From Mercenaria mercenaria (taxonomy: Eukaryota > Mollusca > Bivalvia > Venerida > Veneridae): a stretch of 64,000 nucleotides of DNA. How positions within the stretch are numbered: position 1 is the first letter of the stretch; the number at the start of each line of letters is the position of its first letter. Shown in pieces: positions 24,981 to 36,982 of the stretch. The stretch lies in contig NC_069375.1 of the NCBI RefSeq assembly GCF_021730395.1, positions 62,647,501 to 62,711,500 of the forward strand, read 5' to 3'. Made by a program: the position numbers and the translations under genes. The notes under the pieces are model-generated. The model was not told the origin of the DNA, ran no database searches, and saw only the letters and a list, made by a program, of their open reading frames with translations.

Positions 24981-25113
24981 TGTGGAAATACCACAGGTCG
25001 ACCAACACGACATAAACGAAAATGTTGCAGACTCGATTTGATTGAACTTGATCATAGACGGTAGTGGAAGAGCAAGCTACCATACATGCCGTCTAGTCCC
25101 AGGTTCAGCAAAA
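24981..25113 (+). repeat. Dispersed SINE-like repeat, family copy 1
   Basis: This shares a ~135-bp body with copies at 51291-51430, 58726-58846 and 59612-59721: ACAGGTCG, CAACACGACA, AAAATGTTGCAG, GGTAGTGGAA, then CTAGTCCCAGGTT(G/C)AGCA. The orientation is the same in all four. Confidence 0.75.
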
Positions 25114-25454
25114 CTTAATTTACAGTAGTGTGATGTTGATGTGAGTTTGCAGTAACAAACATTTCAAAAAATCTTTCCCAGAAGACAGATGACCCCTTTT
25201 CATCTCTTTGTTGTATGTCAGTAATTAAACAACTCTTCACAATAAGGCATAGTCTAGTAGTGGGCTTGGTATCGACCTTTTTCACAACATACTAGGTATG
25301 AAATGCAATTAATTACAACGAGATAGTAGACTTTAGTAGATTGGAAATATTGCAAGATACAGAAAATCCTCCAATTGCAGAAGCTTTCCTGGTTCTTTCG
25401 CGCACCACTTGTAAAGCACCCATACACGGGACTCTTATCCATATGTTAATAATT

Positions 25455-25689
25455 TGAGCCGTGCCATGAGAAAACCAACATAGTGGGTTTGCGACTAGCA
25501 TGGATCCAGACCAGCCTGCGCATCCGCGCAGTCTGGTTAGGCTCCATGCTGGTCGCTGTTAAAGTCTATTGGCATTGTAGAAACTGCTAGCGAACAGCAT
25601 GGATCCTGACCAGACTGCGCGGATGCATGCTGGTCTGGATCCATGCTGGTCGCAAACACACTATGTTGGTTTTCTCATGGCACGGCTCA
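25455..25689. mobile_element. Palindromic MITE, copy A (235 bp)
   Basis: It begins TGAGCCGTGCCATGAGAAAA and ends with the reverse complement TTTTCTCATGGCACGGCTCA. The interior is rich in nested ATGGATCC and CTGGTCG repeats, so most of the element can fold. Copies B (26215-26422) and C (28994-29175) are nearby. Confidence 0.9.
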
Positions 25690-26214
25690 TTTTTGTCTGA
25701 GGAGCGGGTGAGACAGTGTTACTAAAATGACCTCTGCGTACGCTCTCCAGTGTAATTGTCACAGAAAGTAGATTATATGTCAAACGTGTTTGTTTCGTTG
25801 CTGGAATAACAGTCAATGTTATCACATGTTTTGCATATTTAAGTTAAAAATAGTCTAATCGCTGTATTTTCGTGTTTTTGAAAACGTGACATAGTAATGG
25901 ATACGTTTCAGACTATATGACATTGTTTAATATTGCTTGGCATTTAGCAAATACTAACCATAACAACTGCTTACAACAGTATAAAATTTTGAAAACGACT
26001 GATATAAGTTAAAGGTAAGTTCTTTCAAAGAGTTTGACAAGTTGCTGTTTTAGCATATTGCCTTTTGCACATTGTTCAAATACAGTTCTAAAAACATAGT
26101 TCGATTCTTGAACTGCATGGATTTTCAAAAAAAAAAAGAAAAGAACATAGGAACTTAGTTCTTTGTTTTATGAAATATAATGTAATGTCCCTGGAAGATG
26201 CATCTTTATACACA

Positions 26215-26422
26215 TGAGCCATGCCATGACAAAACTAACATAGTGGGTTCACGACCAGCATGGATCCGCGCAGTCTGGTCAGGATCCATGCTGTTCGCTT
26301 TCAAAACCTATTGCAATTAGAGAAACTGTTAGCGAACAGCATTGATCCTGGCCAGACTGCACGGATGCGCAGTATGGTCTAGTCGCAAACCTACTATGTT
26401 GGTTTTATCATGGCGCGGCTCA
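26215..26422. mobile_element. Palindromic MITE, copy B
   Basis: It has the same ends (TGAGCCATGCCATGACAAAA, and CATGGCGCGGCTCA) and the same interior GGATCCATGCTG motifs as copy A. Confidence 0.88.
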
Positions 26423-26792
26423 TATGTCTCATATTGTGTCTTTCACAGAATCTGCTAACGTCGTTTTCTGTCATAATAACAATGAAAAAGAGAATAATAG
26501 TGATATTAAAACTAAGTCACAGATAACTTAACAGAATTGTTTAAGAAAAGAATCAAAAGATAACAAAGATAAAAGATATTGAACTTTGTAAAATGTTGTC
26601 TGACATCTGAAATAGATACACTACCCATGTTCCCGTCCAAATTCATCAACCATCAAATAAATGGTAGACTGTGAGCAGAAATGGAATAGAAATATTGGCC
26701 ATATTTCAGAGAATTCAGTAACAAAACAGATACTACGAGATGCATTATACCAAAAAGTTTTCTACTTGTAATCATTCCTTTTTATTTCTTAA

Positions 26793-26971
26793 TAACCTTT
26801 AGCCTGGCTGGTGGCAATTGATTAAGTCAGACTAAGATCACCCTGTACGGTCGGCACTGTTCGCTATAAGTTCAATTGATTTTTAGTGAACGCCCTTTTG
26901 AATAATTAGTGGTACCGCCCAATTAGAATGATGGACTAGTACATTTAAGAAATTTAGTAGGGCAGGGGTAA
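26793..26971 (+). mobile_element. MITE of the TTAACCTTTAGC family, degraded
   Basis: It starts TAACCTTTAGCCTGGCTGG and ends near AGTAGGGCAGGGGTAA. The interior is collinear with the copy at 19492-19699. Confidence 0.65.
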
Positions 26972-28454
26972 AAAATGTAACCATATAATTATATATATCA
27001 GCCAATGCATAACAGTAACGTTTTAACTGGTTCATAACAATGTGGAAGAAATACAACAGAAAAATATAACTCCAAGACTACCGGGTATATTGAAATGTGC
27101 ACATGACAATATCGCTTTATTGCGTGTGAGAAGATATTACACACTCCCCCCCCCCCCCCACCCGCTCCTGGTCAATTAATCAAGTGCCTAGACGGTTTCT
27201 GAGTTGTTGTTGTTTTTTTTTTTTTGGGGGGGGGGGGGGTCAAAATTATCAAAAAAAAAAAAAATCTTATTTATATATAACTTCGTTAGTCATAAAAAAA
27301 AAAGATTTATACGTTGCAGAAATGGTCGATATGAAACTACAGTTAGTGAATGTGGTACACACGTCTGTAATTATTTTAATATAACATTTACATATAATTA
27401 GCACTAAAGTCCGGAACAACTTAATGTTATTTCCTGAAATCTTACGATATGTAAGCAATGCTGATGAATTTATTGATAATGTTATCATCGACATCTAAAA
27501 TTAGTCAATATCAGTCATATGTTTGTATTTACAGGCGTATGAAAAGTTTAACATTTAAGGATAGTTTTCATGTTTCATATTTGTTTTTCGACAAGAATTT
27601 TTCATTCAATCCTATAGCATAGCAACTGTGAAAAGGTTTAGAGTGAGAAAGGTATTGCTGATGTGATGATGGTCACGCATTTTGTATTTTGATGGACGTA
27701 AGTATAACTTGTAAATGGAATATGCTAACTAAACAGAACAGGTTCAAACAAACCATACACGAGACATTTTCTTTTCTGTTGTTTTGGGTAACCTGTGACG
27801 TTTCCACTTTAATCTTTTATTGGTAATATCTGTCATGTGTTTATGAATCGAATAGAAATATCCTTCCCGAGAGCACCTGCGCATCGGATTGCATCGGGGC
27901 ATGCACATTTCATTACCTTTCATGCACAGACCCGAACAAACCGTGTCTGCTATTATTCTTCTTGGTTGAATTCTTTGCTTTAAAATGATCTTTTTGCAGA
28001 CTTAATTGATATTTATTTCTTGAATATTCTATACATATAAGACTTTTAATCCTGATAGGTTATTTTTCTTGCATGCAGTATTTTAAAAGTAATAGAATAG
28101 GCAAAGACTTTCTTTGTAGCATTCTTTCTTATAGAATAGTATGTACACAAAGCACGGCAAATTAACGTCCGTAAGCAGAAATGATGGCACGACGTTTCAG
28201 TGACAAACAATAAAAGTTCCGCTATAGTTTTATCGTCTGTAGCGTATCGCTATGTTCTTACCGTAAAATAAACTTTAAAGTATTATGAATCTAGAAATAT
28301 ACATGTACTAAAAGGGAACAGAAAGAGTCGTCTGATATTGGGGAGGCAGATAGGTTTTCCCGGCATGAAAAAATAAACACAAAATTGAATCACAAGAAAT
28401 ACAAGTCCGGTGTGCAACAATATTTTGTCTCAAATTCATGATAATTCGCGTTTT
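26972..28454. other. AT-rich intergenic DNA
   Basis: Besides the homopolymers and a reversed fragment of the 21449-type repeat at about 27860-27985, I see no gene. Confidence 0.45.
27145..27263. repeat. Homopolymer cluster (C, T, G and A runs)
   Basis: A run of C (27146-27159), a T-run followed by a G-run (27212-27239) and an A-run (27251-27263) lie within 120 bp. Run lengths may include assembly error. Open frames here are artefacts. Confidence 0.8.
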
Positions 28455-28685
28455 TTTACTGTATGTCAGTTATGTAACCGCCTGGACAGTGTTCCTGGAT
28501 TCTGCACCAGTACAGCTTCTTCTCCGCAACTTCCCAACAAGAATCAGAGGTTGGATGCAAATGATTTCAGACATAGTGTATTCTATCAATTCGTCACAAA
28601 GAACATAAGCCTCGCATGAACTCAAGATCCGCGATACATAGTTCTGCGCTTTCCCTGCTGAGCGACCCGAGCATGTAAATTCGTA
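28455..28685 (-). mobile_element. Degraded tRNA-derived SINE (minus strand)
   Basis: It matches 24745-24970 in order (GTGTTCCTGGATTCT, ACCAGTACAG, CTGCGCT). The head lies at the right edge and the conserved tail is mostly lost. Confidence 0.65.
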
Positions 28686-28993
28686 AATTTGATTAGTAAC
28701 AACAAACACCTTTTTCATGATTTAGCCTACTTTAAAGAGCGTTCGAGATTGTCAGCTAGATCAACATATCATTTTCAGATGATATAGCTTTAATCTTGAA
28801 CACATGTATTTGTACTTCCGTTATCATTTTTACCAACACATATTTGTCCAACAAAATTACTGGCTAGAGAATATTCAACATTTTGTCATTTCATCTAGGC
28901 CACTGAAGACAACTTCACACACAAAGTCACGAAAATTACTATAAAAAGCTTTTGACCAGTCTAAACCTTATCGTACTTTTACAATATAATAAA

Positions 28994-29175
28994 TGAGCCG
29001 CACCATCAGAAACCAACAGCATGGATCCTGATCAGCCGGGACATCCGAACAATCTGGTCAGGATCCAAGCTGTTAGCTTTCGAAGTCTATTGCAATTAGA
29101 GAAACCATTGGCAGGCTGGTCTTGATCCATGCTGGTCGCAAACGCACTATGTTGGTTTACTCAAGACGCGGTTCA
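28994..29175. mobile_element. Palindromic MITE, copy C
   Basis: It has the ends TGAGCCGCACCATCAGAAA and CGCGGTTCA, and interior CAGCATGGATCCTGA as in copies A and B. It is the most degraded of the three. Confidence 0.8.
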
Positions 29176-29364
29176 ACTGACAGTTTCTTATCGTATAAAA
29201 TGGTACCGAGCGAATAAATACATGTGTTTGACAGTAACAGATCAATCGTTTATTCCATTATAGGTAGATTAAACACCTAGATCAATATTCATATTAAACG
29301 CACAGGAAAATCATTACCCCAGCAAGTGGCTCCAACGTACTTTAAGTGCTGAAGTTTACGCAAG

Positions 29365-31290
29365 TGACTCATGTGCTGTCGAACGTAGCATTCATACATT
29401 TTGCGCATCGTCAAAGCGTAATGACGTTCACTCATTTGATATCGAGCATTGCGTTCATACATTTTGTTCATCGACAAAACGTTACGCCATTCACGAATTT
29501 GCTATAGAACACGGCATTCATTAATGTTGTTCATAAACAAAATAATGCCATACACACATTTGCTATCGAGCATGTCGTTCATATTTTTGTTCATAGTATA
29601 AACGTGGTGGCATTCTCACATTTGCTATCGAATATAGCGTTCATACATTTTGTTCATAAACAAAACAGTGCCATTCACACATTTGCTATCGCGCATGTCG
29701 TTCATACATTTGTTCATAGACAAAACGTAGTGTCATTCACTAATTTGCTATCGAGCATAGCGTTCATACATTTTGTACATAGTCAAAACGCAGTGTCATT
29801 CAAACATATGCTATCGAAAATAGCGTTCATACATTTTGTTTATAGTCAAAGTAGTGCCATTCACACATTTGCTATCGAGCATAGGGTTCATATATTTGTT
29901 CATAATCAAAACGTAGAGAAATTCACTTATTTGCTATCGACTATAACGTTCATATATTTTGTTCATAGACAAAACGCAGTGTCATTCACTCATTCGCTTT
30001 CGATCTAGGCGTTCATACATTTCGTTCATAGGCAGATCGTAATGTCATGCAGTCTTTTGCTGTCGTACATAATATTCATACATTTTGTTCATACTATTAG
30101 GCAAAGCGTAATGCCATTCACACATTTGTTATCGAACATGGAGTTTATACATTTTGTTCATAGACAAAGAGCAGTGTCATTCAATCATTTGCTATTGAAC
30201 ATAGCGTTCAAACATTTTGTTCACAGACAAAGCGTAATGTCACTCACTCATTTGCTATCGAACACAGCTTTCAGACATTTTGTTCACAGACAAAGCGTAA
30301 TGTCACTCACTCATTTGCTATCGAACAATGCATTTTGTTCATAGACAAAGCGTTTTGTCATTCACTCATTTGCGATCGAACATAGCGTTCATACATTTTG
30401 TTCTTAGATGAAACGTTATGCCATTTACCTATTTGCTTTCGAACTTTGCGTTAATACATTCAGTTCATAGACAAAGCGTAGTGTCATTCACTCATTTGCT
30501 ATCGAATACAGCGTCCATACATTCCGTTCATAGACAAAGCGTAATGTCATTCACTCATTTGCTATCGAACATAGCGTTCATACATTTGGTTCATAGACAA
30601 AGTGTTTTGTCATTCACTCATTTGCGATCAAATATAGCGTTCATACATTTTGTTCGTAGACAAAGCTAATGTCATACACTCATTTGCTTTCCAACATAGC
30701 GTTTATACATTTTATTCATAGACAAAGCGTAGTGCCATTCACACATTTGTTATCGAACATGGTGTTCGTACATTTTGTTCATAGAAAAAGCGTAGTGCCA
30801 TTCACACATTTGTTATCGAACATGGTGTTCGTACATTTTGTTCATAGAAAAAGCGTAATGTTATTCACTCATTTGCTATCGAACACAGCATTTATACAAT
30901 TTGTTCATAGATAAAACGTTGTGCCATTTCCCTCTTTGGTTTCGAACATGGCATTCATACATTCTGTTCATAGACAAAATGTTTTGCCATTCACTCATTT
31001 GCGATCGAACATAGCGTTTATAAATTTTGTTCATAGACAAAGCCTAATGTTATTCACTCATTTTCGAACATAGCGTTCATACATTTTGTTGATAGACAAA
31101 ACGTTTTGTCATTCACTCATTTGCGATCGAACATAGCGTTCATACATTTTGTTCATAGACAAAGTTAATGTCATACACTCATTTGCTTTCGAAAACGGCA
31201 TTCGTACATTTTGTTTATGGATAAAGCGTAGTGTCATTACGCAGTATTATTCACCCATTTTCAACCGATCATAGTGTTCTCATAGTTTGT
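29365..31290 (+). repeat. Minisatellite, 63-bp unit, ~30 copies
   Basis: Units containing TCATTCACTCATTTGCTATC, GAACATAGCGTTCATACATT and TTGTTCATAGACAAAGCG repeat every 63 bp (for example 30483, 30546, 30609). The unit length is divisible by three, so long frames stay open (29604-30008, 30042-30344, 30418-30669, 30669-30914) as a 21-residue repeat with NIAFIHFVHRQS. Frames break between units and have no splice or start support. The array lies directly between the two EF-hand genes. Confidence 0.9.
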
Positions 31291-31826
31291 TCAACATAAG
31301 GGCATAAAATCTTACAATTGGATAGGCGGATTAATATATGTGTGAACAGTTCGATGGAAATGGTCCAAAAGATGTTGTGATATTTTTTCAACATTGTACA
31401 TATCATCTTATTCCTTGTGAATGTTTCACATATTGATAAAGTATCAGAATCGAAAGGAAATGATTATAATGATCATATTTTTTCATAATTATTGTAATGT
31501 AAGTAGCAGTTTGAGCATATATACATAATGTACAAAAGTACACATAAAAACTCCAACCAGCTGCCACTAATTTTGTAACGTGTGGAGCGGCTGTGGTTGA
31601 GAGAGTACGTGTAGCTATGACAATTCAGAAAAAGAAAAATGTTAATATATCAATAAAGCCACTAGCTTTGTAACATATGGAGGGCTCGTGTTGCAAAAGT
31701 TTAGAGTAAAATTGTGATACTAATGTCATGTTATTAGTTTTTAAACTCGAAGTATTAGGCTTCAATCTTATCTATGCTCTATATTTGTCAATCTAAGGTC
31801 ATATTTCGAAATGTGGCGATAAACAC

Positions 31827-31833
31827 TATATAA
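31827..31833 (+). promoter_or_regulatory. TATA box of the second EF-hand gene
   Basis: TATATAA lies 46 nt before the ATG at 31873, the same spacing as in copy 1. It is followed by the shared TGTCGC and AAGACATCAACATG stretches. Confidence 0.7.
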
Positions 31834-31872
31834 TCAATCTGTCGCAGACTAAAACACCAAAAAGACATCAAC

Positions 31873-34800
31873 ATGTTGACAGTGGCAATCGTCTCTGCTT
31901 GCATTGCTCTTTGCAGTAGGTAAGAAGCTTTAGTTGTTTGTGTATCTTGACGCGTGGATCAAAACCATCCACAAATAAAGACCACTTGTCCCTTGTGCGG
32001 TATTTTTTATTAAAGATGATTATGTCATTGCAAATGCAATTCTTTTAAAAAGGGGTACAATTTTTACAGAATGTTTATTCCCCACAACAACATAACATGC
32101 ATGAAGAGGAAAAAGGCGATAAATGTATTAAATTTCTGGGCGTCAAAATTGGATGAATTAATTAGCAAGTGATAAATCATAGTTAACAATATAAAGGCCT
32201 GAGTAGGGTTTAGATACGTGAAACTGGAGAAAAGAGTAAAAGTCTTTCAAAATATTACTACAATCAGCCAACTGATGCCTACAATAACCTCTTTTGTACT
32301 TAAATCTATTTTGCTTAGGATTAATGCCGATTAAAGCCAAAACATAGCTCTCTTGACTGGCTATAGTGAAATTAAGAGGAATCTGCAAACAAAGTTACAC
32401 TTACAAAAGTTTCAGAAAATTCTCGAAATATAAACGTCATTTTGTGCCATTTTGACTCCCACAACAACTACTCGCATAAAGACTCCCACAATAACATTTT
32501 ACGTCCGACTCCTTTGAGAGTGTTATTTATACGCCTAAGTGAAATTTGTCTCTACGCAGAAAAAAAATATCACGTTTTAGTAACCAATAAATAAGCGATT
32601 TTTTATCTTCAATTTTTCATTTTGTTTTGAGAATTTGAAACTTAATGACTGTTCTGGACAAAATCCCTTTGATTATCTTAGACACCATTTTAAACCTTAC
32701 TGACATATTATGAACAAGCTATGACTTTGCTAAATTTGCTCTTTCTAATACAAAGTTAATAATATTAGCTATATCGATATCAAACAACTTTGTTGATTTG
32801 TTTACACCGCCTGGTAACATAAGGGTTATATTTTACTCTTTACGACTTCAAATAATCTCATGTAATGGCCTTTACTGTGTATACACGAACATAATTCAGC
32901 AAATTGATTCGTTTCTCTTCCTGTAGTAAGCACAGATAATTTGGGTTAGGACACACCCCTACATCAACCGCCCCTGCAAACAGTTAGTCCATATATTTAG
33001 CATTATAACACGTACTGAGCATAGGTGTCAGTTATTAAACTGGTATTGTAACAATTGCAGCATGTTTTGAAAATTCATTTTTAACATCAATACTGTTTAA
33101 GGAAAAAATGAGCAACTTTGAATTTAATACTTGGAAACAATAGCCGTTTAAATCTTTGAATTAATACCTACCTATAAATCACTTTTATTTATCGTTGGAT
33201 CTGTAACCACCCTGACAACTGACATTCCGACGAGAAATCAATAATTTCAATTTTATGAAAATTTATTCTTGCTTTGTCCTGCGCATATCGTAGTCGGGTA
33301 CCGAAATTGGACTATTGTGAATCATAGGAAGCACTGATCCGGTTTAATATAGTCGTAAGCATATTAATTCTGGTTCCCGATTAATGAAATGCACGATACA
33401 AAGCATGTGAAGCATGCAAGTGTTCCCAGTGTCAGTTTCACAGTTGCCAATCTACTTTTAAAGGACATTTAAATTGATATTAAAAAGGTTCTTTTTGAAA
33501 ACAAATTAAGATTGTTACAAAACCCATTTTATGATCTATGCTAAGTTCGTGTTTTTATGCTAAAATATACTGGTGTTTTAATGCTGAAAGGTATTGGCTA
33601 ACAGTTGGCAATAGCGGAGGTGTGTGTGGTGTAGTTCCAGGCCCCATGTGATACATCATGGATCGTTCCTCAATCTAACATCAATCAAGCATGATTGAGA
33701 AAAATTTGTGACCACGTGGTCCTTCATTTCCAATGACTTATCACTCATCGATATAGATTCGAGCCTCTCTCGGACCCTAAAATTCTTCATATAAGGATGC
33801 AATCCAGCCGACTTACGGAAGTTTGGTGGCTCTACCTAGGTGCCCGCCAGTGATGAAATAATGCACAGAGGGGCACATGGGATCTTCCCCTACTAAGATC
33901 TGTGTTTCTGTCGATATGACATTACACGTAACCGCAAAATCTGTAGCTATACGGCATTATTTGTAGTTTGTTTCTAGCTGAAACTTATATTATCAGTTTT
34001 ATCGTTTACAGGTGACCGGATACAGTCCTTATTTACCCAATTTACATTATTATTATTTTTATCATTATTATTATTATTATTATCTGATGTTTAACATACA
34101 GGTAATTGTACTTTGCTCGTTACGCTTTTTCTTTGACAGTGCAACGTGGCAGATTCCTCATGGTCACGACCTGAAGGTGATAGTTGATAACGGTTTCAAA
34201 GCATTTGATACAAACCACGATGGTGTACTGTCATTTCAGGAGCTTGAAATTGTGTATCAAAAAGAGGATTTGAATCGTAAGTTCATAGATAACTGTTACT
34301 TCAAGAACTAAATGCTATGTATCATAGAGTGGATTGAAATTGTAAGTTCATAAATGTACGCTCTCTGTAACATAAAAATAGCAGCAGGCATTTCAGATAC
34401 TATATTGTTTTGGCTATAAAACTTGTTCATTGTCTTATTACAGTTGAAAATTCATAATCTGGAATAGATAAAGGCTTATACACTTTTTATATAAACCATC
34501 TGCACTACAGCTCAATTTAATTATGTGTTTGTATATGATCTAGAAACAAATCGTCTTTTCTCAATAAAACAAATGAAAACATACTAAACAGCAGTTTCAA
34601 TCTGAAGAGAATATTCAAGGAATATACAACGGAACTTTCTGCAAGCGTTGATAAATCAACAACAAATCACAAAGTGTTTATGTATCTCAAAGTATGAAAC
34701 AATATTCCAGACGATGGTAATCTTACACTAGCTGAATATGCAAGCTACTGGCATACAACACAAGATGTTCTCGCCCCAATATATAATGTGTGGGATAAAG

Positions 34801-35865
34801 ATGGTGACGGCTATGTGCAGCCAGACCATATGCTTGACTACAAGCATTTGCTCGACCCAAATGGTACTTTAAACATTTACATTGATTTTTGCTCTGTTTC
34901 AATGCTATGTTTAGTCTTGCACACTTTCATCTAAGAAGGTCAATCTTGGTTTACATCACATTAAGAAAAATAACAAATATTCCGTTTGTTTCATCAGGTG
35001 TCTAAGTCCAGTATTTAACTTGATCTGCACTAGCTATTTTCCTCAGTAATAGAAGCTAAAATGTCGCCATATGACCTCTTTTAAGTAGGCCCGACTCCTA
35101 GACCAACACAATAATAAGGAAAAAGAACAGACTGTTTATATAAAGTATTATCAAACATTTCAGTATAATATAAGCATCTTTTATAATTCAGTTGTTACAA
35201 TTCAACAGGACTATGAGACGTTTTGCGTATAGTTGATAATCAAACATAAATTGAAAAAGCAAATTTGAATCTAACAATTTGTGCTCTCAATTAATGTTTT
35301 TAATTTTCTGATAGTATTGTATATATTTATCATTATTGCAGGTGACGGCACTGTAAGTCTACACGAATACGAGCATTACATGACGGGGGTAAGTATATAG
35401 TACATTAATGCAAATATTATTGTACTGAAAAATACCTTCCCAGTTTGCGATAGTTCATAGTCTATGTCTAATAATATGTTTTCTTGGAACTAAATTCAGT
35501 TGCTAACGCAAAATAAATAAAACTTATAGCTTCAAACTAAACTAAGTTGAGACTGAAATGCAAATTAAGTTACCTTCTATGATCAAACGGTAGCGGGGCC
35601 GCAGTTACAAGTGGATACTTTGCTTAGTATACTCTGTATGCGATGTCGCGGCATTCTCCGGCATGAAAGGAACACCATGACCTACATGTTTGTCCGAAGA
35701 ATGTTGAAAGACGTAGTGGCGTGGAAATTGCTGATTGTAATTATGAGTCTAATTATACCTTTAATTAACCATGTTAACTGTTTATTGGCTTATTTTATCA
35801 TGCAGTTCCTTGAGTGTGTTTATGGTCATGGTGAACACGGACATGGACATAACTGTGATCACTAG
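31873..35865 (+). CDS. Secreted four-EF-hand protein with His-rich tail, copy 2
   Basis: Five exons at 31873-31919, 34140-34276, 34711-34863, 35342-35388 and 35806-35865, with sizes (47, 137, 153, 47, 60) and phases identical to copy 1, giving 147 residues. The signal peptide is about 1-16 (MLTVAIVSACIALCSS). Loops are DTNHDGVLSFQE (39-50), DLNHDGNLTLAE (59-70), DKDGDGYVQPDH (90-101, again His at position 12) and DPNGDGTVSLHE (110-121). The last 29 residues match copy 1 exactly, and exon 5 differs at only one of 60 bases. It is a tandem duplicate in the same orientation; introns 2 and 4 also retain similarity. Function is inferred only as extracellular calcium and possible metal binding. Confidence 0.92.
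33640..33905 (+). mobile_element. SINE-like repeat in intron 1 of EF-hand copy 2
   Basis: The body contains GGTGGCTCTACCTAGGTGCC and GAGGGGCACATGGGATCTTC, matching the SINE at 13125-13318 and the reversed copy at 61215-61430. The head is poorly preserved. Confidence 0.6.
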
Positions 35866-35904
35866 TCCTACCACAAGATGCCGCAATGTGTTCTCATAAG
35901 TTAT

Positions 35905-35910
35905 AATAAA
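35905..35910 (+). terminator. Polyadenylation signal of EF-hand copy 2
   Basis: AATAAA lies 40 nt after the stop, followed by ACAATCTATTTCATGCATTT, aligning with the copy-1 3' end. Confidence 0.75.
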
Positions 35911-36921
35911 ACAATCTATTTCATGCATTTGGTTTCTGTTATTTCTGACATCTTGGCACAGGCATACGTCTCATAACAAAATGTTCAGAGCTTTTTTTTT
36001 TTGTTAAGTAGTTGTTATTCAAATATTTAAATCCAGCTAAAAATTAGCTCGTGACCGGCTATCCAGATGAGCATCGAAAATAAAACAAAAAGCGTACATT
36101 TTCGTCGTTTACTATTTTGAAAATGGAACCAGTACAGTTATATTTTCTGATCATATGTGATGGTAAGGTCCATTCAATATTTGTGTATGACATAATTTCG
36201 CTCTTGCCTGTGCTAAATGGAATAGGAGGTGCTGCACGTTTTATCACATTTCATGAACAGACTCAGTAACACCGAAAGATAATAGGTAAGGGTAGAATTC
36301 TCGGAAGCACCGAGCACCATAAACACAGCCTCAGCCCCGAGTCGAGTCTGTTAATGTTTAGCTTGGTTGCGTTCTATGCCTTCAAGTGTCCAAGTGATCT
36401 TTCTGTAGATATTATTCATACTTATATTTTTTGAAATGGTGACGTTTTACCCTTTGGTCACGTCATATATCATACACTGTTGTATGGATATATTTGTATT
36501 GTAAGAAAAGGTATCTTTTATGACTCTTAAATATGTTTTAAAAAAATCTAAATATATACACAACGTCTTTAGAATATCTATAGTCTTGTATCAAGATATT
36601 CTACTACTTCAGCTGGGTTTGTTTTCAGTTTAAGGGATAGTTTAACTGCTGCGTGTCTAATGCAGCTGATAACTCTTTTACATATTTTACCGACTGTATA
36701 CTACCAGCTACATTTACACTTACTAACAAATACAATCATGATACTCGATTTTGAAAAATTTGACATAGCGTAGTACTAAACATGTACATTTAAAATGTGA
36801 ACTTTGCATTCTTTAACAAAGGGAAAAAGTGGGACAATCTATTATCTTCTTTCAAAAGTGTAACACACGATTTAATTGATCGCTTTAGATAAATCAGTCA
36901 AATTCATGCATTGAATCTTAT
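35911..36921. other. Intergenic DNA after EF-hand copy 2
   Basis: No gene is seen. A reversed fragment of the dispersed 21449-type repeat is likely around 36240-36390. Confidence 0.4.
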
Positions 36922-36982
36922 CAACCTGATCATATGCTTGGCTACAGACATTTGCTTGACCAAACTGATATATTGGATATTA
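36922..36982 (+). pseudogene. Decayed third copy of EF-hand exon 3
   Basis: CCTGATCATATGCTTGGCTA and CAGACATTTGCTTGACC align with the end of exon 3 of copy 2 (PDHMLDYKHLLDPN becomes PDHMLGYRHLLDQT). The donor G-GT is changed to GATAT, and the following intron start is recognisable (ATATTGGATATTATATTTTA). No other exons of a third gene were found, so this is a remnant of a further duplication. Confidence 0.7.

Noticed and set aside
29604-30914. Four consecutive open frames of 80-134 codons
   Set aside because: They are frames across a 63-bp minisatellite that break and restart between units.
16930-31290. Possible CRISPR-like arrays
   Set aside because: Units are contiguous tandem repeats without unique spacers, in a spliced eukaryotic genome.
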